From Cephalopachus bancanus (taxonomy: Eukaryota; Chordata; Mammalia; Primates; Tarsiidae), in NCBI GenBank assembly GCA_027257055.1, contig JAPVLO010000039.1, positions 7,284,501-7,348,500 of the forward strand: DNA of 64,000 nt. Direction: 5' to 3'. Positions 57,434 through 64,000 of this stretch are shown here, piece after piece. Both the position numbers and the translations under genes were made by a program. The notes below the pieces were generated by a model that searched no databases, was not told the DNA's origin, and was given only the letters and a program-made list of their open reading frames with translations. Position 1 is the stretch's first letter, and each line of letters opens with the position of its first letter.

Positions 57434-57890
57434 CTGACTGTGGGGAGAAAGAGCCAGGTGACCCCATGCTTTCTGCAACCTAGACCGGGGACATGAGAAG
57501 ACTGCGGAGATCAAGGTTCCACCAGATGCTGGAACAGGGACCAGAAGAATACACCAGGACCCTTGACATGTCTCCTCCCAAAGAGCTCAGGGGAAGCCCA
57601 GGCCTGAGCCAGACCCCAACCCCCGCTGGCCTCTGCAGGGACCAGCTGGTGGATTCAAGCAGGTGATGGAAAGCACACTCTTCATGCCTGGCCTGGCAAG
57701 AGGAGCCATGTGGACCCACAGAGGTCCTCAGAGCAGGATGGGCCGGTGAGAGTGCGCAGAGTGAGAGTCTGGCATGCTGCAGACTGGGGACAGGGTCCCT
57801 CTGGGTCTCCAAGCACTGCTCCTACTAGGCCTGGGATCCCTGCAGGAAGATGGAAGCTAAGGGGTCCATCGGTTCCCCTTAGATTTCCAG

Positions 57891-57923
57891 GGTTAGGGCT
57901 AGGGTTAGGGTTAGGGTTAGGGC
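57891..57923 (+). repeat. Interstitial telomere-type repeat (TTAGGG)n
   Basis: Five hexamers, four perfect TTAGGG and one CTAGGG. It lies exactly between sequence matching 32,900 (left) and sequence matching 35,005 (right), that is, at a rearrangement junction. Confidence 0.9.
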
Positions 57924-58091
57924 AGGGTGAGGGCTGAGGAGGAGAGTGGGGAGGACCCCAGGATGGTGGGGTTGGAGCTCAAACTCAAAGGCCCTGGAGT
58001 CCTGGGATTTAAAGCCTGGTGATGGAGAAGAGTCAGGCGCACCAGAGGCACTCAGGCGATGTATGTTCAGTGATTTTTAAAAATTTTGCTC

Positions 58092-58379
58092 AGCCAGGCT
58101 CGGTGGCTCAGCCTGTAATCCCGCGCCTTTGGGAGGCTGAGGTGAGTGGACTGCCTGAGCCTGCGGGTTCGAGACCCGCCTGGGCAGCGAGACCTCATCT
58201 CTACAATAAATCAAAAAATCAGCCGGGCGTGGTAGCGCATGCCTGTAGTTCCAGCTACTCGGAAGGCTGAGGCGGAAGGATCGCCGGAGCCCAGCAGGCG
58301 AGGCTGCGGTGGCCGGGAGCGGCCACTGCACTCCAGTCTGGGCGACAGAGTGAGACTCCAACTCAAAAAAAAAAAAACA
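58092..58379 (+). mobile_element. Alu SINE, full length
   Basis: Young-type, flanked by aaaattttgctc (58080-58091) and aaacttttgctc (58380-58391). Absent from the paralogue at 38060. Confidence 0.94.
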
Positions 58380-58504
58380 AACTTTTGCTCAAAATTTGCT
58401 TTGTTCCTATTCAAAGTTGAAAATGTGTATAACACGGAAAAGGAAAGATTCCTGTTCTACCTCTCACCTGGAAGGGAAGTCTCTGGTAGCCTTGACCTCC
58501 AAAT

Positions 58505-59110
58505 TTTCAGTTTTTGAGTTGGAGGTCTCACTCTGTCACACAGGTTGGAATGCAGTGGCATGATCACAACAAACACAGTTCATGGTAGCCTTGACCTTCT
58601 AGGCTCAGGCGATCCTTCCACCTCAGCCTCCTAAGCTGAGACTACAGGCGCATGCCACCATGCCTGTTTTTTTTTTTTTTTTTTTTTGAGATGAGGCCTT
58701 GCTATGTTGTCCATGTTGGTCTCGAACTCATTTTTTTTTTTTTTTGAGTTGGAGTCTCACTCTGTCGCCCAGACTGGAGTGCAGTGGCCGCTCCCGGCCA
58801 CCGCAGTCTCAACCTGCTGGGCTCCGGCGATCCTTCCACCTCAGCCTTCCGAGTAGCTGGAATTACTGGTGTGCACTATCACGCCCGGCTAATTTTTTTG
58901 ATTTATTGTAGAGATGAGGTCTCGCCAAGTTGCCCAGGCGGGTCTCGAACCCACGGGCTCAGGCAATCCACCCACTTCAGCCTCCCAAGGTGCGGGATTA
59001 CAGGCTGAGCCACCGAGCCCGGCTGGTCTCGAACTCTTGGGCTTACGCAATCCAACCACCTTTGCCTTCCAAATTGTCGGCGTTACAAGCATGAGTCACT
59101 GTACCTGGCC
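58505..59110 (-). mobile_element. Old Alu split by a young Alu
   Basis: Paralogue of the Alu at 38175-38505; pieces at 58505-58729 and 59037-59110. Confidence 0.87.
58730..59023 (-). mobile_element. Inner young Alu
   Basis: Target duplication tggtctcgaactc at 58717-58729 and 59024-59036 inside the old Alu. Absent from the paralogous Alu at 38.4 kb. Confidence 0.94.
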
Positions 59111-59551
59111 TGACCTTCACATTTGAGTGTGGACACAATGCAGAGTGGAGGTGATGAGGGTCACCTTATGAGGTAAGGGCACTGGTGAGTCCGTGCCATG
59201 TCCCCATTCACTGAGGGGCTTGGTGAGGACCCCTGGCCCCAAGAGTTCTTCTTCCCTCTCTGTAAGGGAGAGACAGGTCAAACAGGGACCAGAACACGCA
59301 GTAGGAGGGCTGGTGAGGGGGTGGGCAAGAATCAGGGCCTGATAACCCCCCTCCTCTCCTCCAACTTCTCCTTGAGTACCCCCACCCCAGGCCACACTAC
59401 ACATGGCCCCCAGCCCAGGACTCCACAGGTACTGGTCCTGGTAGAGCTGGTCTTCCAAACCGCAAAACATTCAAGTTTGGGTGCTTCAGGGAAAGGGAGG
59501 TCAAGACTGACAATTTCTTGACTGAATCCACTGCAGGCCCTGTGGGCTCAG

Positions 59552-59570
59552 GCTTAGGGTTAGGGTTATG
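59552..59570 (+). repeat. Short TTAGGG tract
   Basis: Two perfect hexamers and a variant. The paralogue at about 39572 reads GGCTCAGGGATGGGGGTATG instead, so this tract may simply be local point change. Confidence 0.7.
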
Positions 59571-60137
59571 GAGCTGTCACAGGATTCTTGGATGGGAGAA
59601 GAATGGGCAGGTGATAACCGTGACCCCAGGCCATCCCACAGATCAGGCACTTGATGGAACTGTGGAGATCAAGGTCCCACAAGTTGCCAAGAGAGGAACC
59701 AGGGAAAAACACTAGGACCCTTAGATGTCCCTTTCCACAGAGCTCAGGGAATCTCAGGCCCTGCACCAGACCCCAACCGGCTCTGTCCTTTTGGGAACCC
59801 AGCTGGTGGCCTCAGGTTGGAGGTACCTCGTTGAGCCCTGCATCTTCCAGGCCATGGGGACTGCACCCTCTACTACCGTTCTGTGGGGAAGAGTGAGGTG
59901 GATCCCAAGAGGTTCACAGTGCAGGGCAGGCCAGTGAGAGCAGTCAGAGTGAAAGTGGGCCACACTGCAGAGGCGGCTCCAGGCTTGGGGAAATAGGTTC
60001 GTCTGAGTTCTTGAGCACTGCTCCCACCAAGCCTGATACCCCTGCAGGAGGGTGGAGATCCAATATCCAGGTTCTGTGCCATGAACGTTCTGGTTGTCAT
60101 CAGCTCATGGTTCATATGCGTTGACATAATGCAGTCA

Positions 60138-60470
<333 letters not shown>

Positions 60471-60676
60471 GGTTTGCACTACTGAGTCATGTCAGAGCCC
60501 ATAAAAGTAGGAGATACGTGAGCTTCTACTATTAGGGCATAAGCCTTCCAGTACTAGTTTCATAGAGGTCACTCTGTGTTTCTCGTGGGAGTGGGTCTGA
60601 TTGCCATGAATCAGTTATACCCTTGACCAAGGCAATGCAATTGATTGTGTTAGTTTTGCCTAATGTCATTGTGCTT

Positions 60677-60961
60677 TTTTTTTTTTTGAGTTGGAATCTC
60701 ACTCTGTCGCCCAGACTGGAGTGCAGTGGCCACTCCCGGCCACCGCAACCTCGACCCGCTGGGCTCCGGCAATCCTTCCGCCTCAGCCTTCCGAGTAGCT
60801 GGAATTACAGGCATGCGCTACCACGCCCGGCTGGTTTTTTGATTTATTGTAGAGATGAGATCTCACTGCCCAGGCAGGTCTCGAACCTGCGGGCTCAGGC
60901 AATCCACTCACCTCAGCCTCCTAAAGGCGCGCGATTACAGGCTGAGCCACCGAGCCCGGCT
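60677..60961 (-). mobile_element. Alu SINE, full length
   Basis: Young-type with a 13-bp duplication tgtcattgtgctt at 60664-60676 and 60962-60974. Absent from the first provirus copy. Confidence 0.95.
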
Positions 60962-61012
60962 TGTCATTGTGCTTATAGTACATGATTTAATTATTTCACA
61001 ACTTGTTCCTTT

Positions 61013-61610
61013 TTCAAGCCATGGGTAGCAAGAAAGGGAAACCTCAGGAGCGCCACCTAGTGTCCAGGTCAAAGGCTGAGGGGCCCCAGGGATCAACTTG
61101 GCCCGAGCACCCCAGACAAATTTGTACCTGGGGCAAGGACCACAAGCTGAGAGCAAGGCCCAGGCAGCTGCTCACCAGGGCCCTGGGACTCAGATGAGTC
61201 TACTTTCCTGCCTACCCTGACCCTGATGCCAGCCTTCCGCAGGTGAGCTCTCAGTTGTGTTCAAGAGACCCTCAAGATGGCCCGTCCCATCGAGAACAGG
61301 CTCCACGCCAGACACTGCCCACTCTACGCTCTTCAGGGACCAGGCGGAGGCCTCTGAGCCCAGCCTCCCCCGGGGCATGGGGCCTGCACCCTACAGCCCT
61401 GGGCTGGTGGGAAGAGCCAGGTTGGTCTGAGGAGGCCCTTAGAGCAGAACAGGCCGGTGGGAGCGCTCAGAGGGAGAGCCAGGCACACCGAAGAGGGAAC
61501 TCCAGGCTCTGGGGGACAGGCTCCCCTGAGTCCCCAAGCCTGCTCCCACCAGGCCTGGGGCCCCAGCGAGGGGGTGGAGGCTAAGGGGTCCTGAGAGGCC
61601 TTTCTCATGG
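61013..61610. repeat. Further duplicated-domain sequence
   Basis: 61013-61090 matches 34855-34930; 61260-61610 matches part of a ~0.7-kb unit (GACCCTCAAGATGGCCCGTC; GGCTGGTGGGAAGAGCCAGG; CTGCTCCCACCAGGCCTG). This is the end of the array. Confidence 0.7.
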
Positions 61611-62199
61611 GAGTGGAAGTAAGCCTTTGTTGGAGATGATTCCTCCCTCGGAGTTGTGTTTGGTGCCAGTACCCGGGTGGGGTGGGCTGGCTCGGTCAGG
61701 AGGGAATAAGTGATGTAACTATAATTGTGTAGCTTATTTCGGAAAATTTAAAAATGGCTTCCAGCCATGTTGATCCTGGAAGAGGCTCTGCTTCCCCAGG
61801 TTAGGCTATGGCGAAGCCTCGCAGGATAGCTGCGCTCTCCAGGAGCTTCATGGCCCTGCCACCAGCACATCTGCAGGGTCCCCAGGGGACCGAGGCCCAG
61901 GCCACACAGAGCAGGGAACGCACGCCGACTATGCCCCTTGGCCAGGGAACCCCCACCCGAGACTCTGCAGGTGACCAAACCAGGGTACGCCCCTTGGAGG
62001 ACTCCCATGGGGCCAACGTCTTAAGTCTGCTCCCTCCTGTGCAACCCTGCAACCTTGGAGTATAAGACCCTGACAGGAGATTTCATCCCAAGTCACCTTG
62101 CTCCAGCTCCTCCATCAGGGTCCACGGTATCTTCATCCAGGTGGTCGGGCAGCTGGACGGTGACTAGAAAACCTTGCCCCACCCCCCACACTTTCCCAT
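61611..62199. other. GC-rich unique stretch
   Basis: Contains an open frame on the plus strand (61808-62065) with no recognisable domain. I do not call it a gene. Confidence 0.35.
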
Positions 62200-62540
62200 G
62201 ACACCACCCAGTGGATCAAAGGTAGAAATGTCCACAGAGAGACCAAAAAAAGAGCAGAGGAGGAGCCCATGAATTCCTTCCTAGGCTTGGAGTGAGAAGG
62301 CTTCCTAAGCACGACTCAGCTGAGTTGTAAGTCACAAGAACACACTGGTCATCAGTCTCACTACTTAAAAATAAAAATCCACAAGAAAAGGAACAAACCC
62401 CTTCGGTAAAATATAAAGACGTAATGTCAACTGGAAAGAAACATTTGCAGGTCATATTACACACAGACCCAGTTTCCCTGATATGAAAAGAGGAAGAACA
62501 AAGACCCCCCAAAGAAAAATAACAAAAGGAACTCCAGACT
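62200..62540 (+). repeat. Decayed L1-like sequence
   Basis: A-rich text with the feel of an old L1 ORF2 3' region (AAAGAAACATTTGCAGGTCA). Weak. Confidence 0.35.
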
Positions 62541-62554
62541 CCGGCAGACAGGAG

Positions 62555-62995
62555 ATGGCCCTTGTGAATACCAAGGCCACCTGGCCAGGGGGAATCAAGG
62601 TTGCGGACAGAACTGAGGTTGCTAACGAGCTGATTTTCAGATGGGGAGAGTCCTGGGCAGTCGGGGACGCATGTAATTGCAAGGGTCTTTAAGGAAACAC
62701 GAGGGAGGCAGGAGGGTCAGAGCAGGGAGTTGCCACGTGAGAAGGACGCGTGTGGCCACTGTTGGCTTTGAGGCCTGAGGAGCCATGACTCAAGGATGTG
62801 GGCCTCATCTGAAGCCAGGAAAGTCAAGGAAATGATTCTCACCTGGAGCCCCCAGGTGGCCACTCAGTCCTGCTGGCACAGGGAATTCAGCCTCAAGACC
62901 CCTGCTTGGAAGTCTGACCCCCAGGCCTGTGAGATCACAAGTTCATGCTGTTTGAAGCCACGCAGGTCGTGGTCACAGGAAACACACGGGGTCTG
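62555..62995 (+). repeat. Ancient interspersed repeat, same family as 8290-8785
   Basis: Shares the order of motifs with the first copy: GATGGCCCTTGTGAATACCA, ATGTAATTGCAAGGGTCTTT, GAGGCAGGAGGGTCAGAG, TTTGAAGCCACGCAGGTCGT. Decayed. Confidence 0.6.
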
Positions 62996-64000
62996 AACAG
63001 ACAGTTTGCAGGAAAGGAGATGAGAATGATCCTTCAGATATGAAGCACACTCAACCTTACCCAGGGAAAATGCAAACTTGAACCCCACGGAGACCACGTA
63101 TATGGGTGAGAGATAAGAAGCCAACACACTCCGATGCCAACATTGTGTTGAACGGGCAGTGGGGCTGTGGGTAGGGCACAACCAGCCCCTGGTTGTGGGG
63201 CAGTGTGATACCGTCGGCCACATCACAGATGCACTCACACTCTGACCAAGTAGTCCCGCTCCGGCCAGGCTGTGGAAGCATGCTCTAACACAGTGCGCCA
63301 CTTCTGGTGTGAGGAAGATGGTCAGCATTGCCAGTTTTGTCTGAATTCACACAGAGCATGGAGGAAAGCAGCCTGGTGGTAACCCATGGGGGCTGGGAAG
63401 TGCAGAGGCAGAAGTGGGTACAATTACACCTCTCCACATACATACTCTGTCTCTGCAACACTTGGAATCACGTCCTATGTGAACATTTCCCGCCGAATGA
63501 AACAGACACTTGTCTGTGAGCAAAGAATGGTGGTGGCCCTGACCTTCCCCAGAGGCAGCCCATCAGGTGATCAGGATACTCAGGAGCTCAGGGATCCTCC
63601 TGCAGTGGGGAAGCGCTGTGCCAGGCATTCCCAGGAGGGAAACTAGGGCTGGGACTGGGCAGGAATTGGGGCTGTGAGTCCTGGAGAGGACATGAACCAG
63701 CGCAGTTGACCTGGAGATGTGTGGTGCTCGGGGCAGGCCAACCCGGCCTACAGGGCTTCGGGTTCAGTAGACCACACCTGTCAGCCCCGCACGCACGGCA
63801 GTGGGGTGAGGGGAGATCTTCAGTGCACGGGGATCACTGAGACCCCTGCAGGGGATGGGGTGCATCTTGGTCCCCTCCATCCTCCCCCCGCACCCACTTT
63901 GCAAGCTCCTTCTCCCCATGTCTGCCTCCCATGCTGGACCACCTCTGGGTGTGGAAAGGTACCCCCTCCAGGGCTGGTGAGGAATTGCACCCATGTTGGC
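62996..64000. other. Unassigned sequence at the window end
   Basis: 63040-63500 weakly resembles an old L1 3' region (AAATGCAAACTTGAACCCCA). The rest is GC-rich with no readable gene, RNA or repeat. Confidence 0.3.

Larger units (their letters stand above)
53390..57890 (-). other. Duplicated gene-like locus, block B (unrecognised)
   Basis: Second array of the ~0.7-kb unit: marker at 54291, 55310, 56074, 56798 and 57492 (spacing 694-763 bp once the Alu at 54919 is removed). Its 3' side (53390-54000) matches 29480-30100 of block A. Minus-strand mini-exons occur once per unit, four of the RHIM-like type and one of another type. Long minus-strand frames cross some units (for example 56482-57006, 174 codons), which is more openness than expected for decayed repeats but not proof. 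Function unknown. Confidence 0.5.
57924..60065. repeat. Segmentally duplicated sequence, paralogous to 35005-35040 plus 37950-40070
   Basis: Runs without the ERV env fragment that separates the two pieces in the first copy, so it shows the pre-insertion (or post-loss) arrangement. Confidence 0.85.

Noticed and set aside
59552..59570. Second interstitial telomere insertion
   Set aside because: Only two perfect hexamers, and the paralogue differs by a few bases at the same spot, so point mutation is enough.
61808..62065. Small plus-strand gene
   Set aside because: 85 codons without domain, in GC-rich DNA at the edge of the duplicated array; no splice or promoter evidence.

Overview
The window is nuclear DNA of a non-anthropoid primate, most likely a tarsier. 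About 55 dimeric Alu elements, Alu fragments and Alu monomers (7SL-derived, found only in primates) fill it. Most share one lineage consensus that is neither the anthropoid S/Y type nor the lemur type: the first arm opens GCCGGGCTCGGTGGCTCAGC, the linker is CTACAATAAATCAAAAAATC, and the tail end is GAGTGAGACTCCAACTC. The tRNA-derived SINEs of lorises and galagos are not seen. The tarsier call is an inference. No intact, recognisable cellular protein-coding gene is present.

Layout. 0-9.7 kb: Alu-dense intergenic DNA over the degenerate 3' half of an old L1 (3.9-6.35 kb). 9.8-11.7 kb: a CpG island with NRF1-, CCAAT- and GC-box-like motifs, followed by a ~19-bp minisatellite that carries inverted CCAAT boxes. 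11.8-19 kb: more Alus, a minus-strand hAT/Charlie transposase relic (13.65-14.74 kb), and a solo LTR inserted in or beside it (14.75-15.58 kb, 5-bp TSD). 19.4-28.7 kb: several broken endogenous retrovirus (ERV) pieces (gag zinc knuckle, integrase C-terminus, env, LTRs), including an LTR inside another LTR and an LTR inside an Alu. A palindromic hAT-like mini-element lies at 26.04-26.23 kb.

29.4-61.6 kb is a GC-rich segmental-duplication domain. Its core is a ~0.7-kb tandem repeat seen about a dozen times in two main blocks (29.8-33.0 and 53.7-57.9 kb), with flanking duplicated sequence at 34.3-35.1, 38.0-40.5, 51.2-51.7, 57.9-60.1 and 61.0-61.6 kb. On the minus strand, six units hold a phase-symmetric 72/75-bp open mini-exon with splice-like edges. 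Its peptide resembles the RHIM amyloid core of RIPK3/ZBP1 (for example VVGDNNVINI and VFVNENNSMINI). I do not recognise the gene; this is the most interesting signal in the window.

Two ERVs break the duplicated domain. One is an env-plus-3'-LTR fragment (35.07-37.95 kb, minus). The other is a long, old, minus-strand provirus (40.5-51.2 kb) whose empty site is readable in the paralogous block at about 33.28 kb. A reduced piece of that same provirus sits in the second block at 60.07-61.01 kb. A short TTAGGG tract (57.89 kb) lies exactly where the second block is rearranged relative to the first. The last 2.4 kb holds old, weakly recognisable interspersed repeats.
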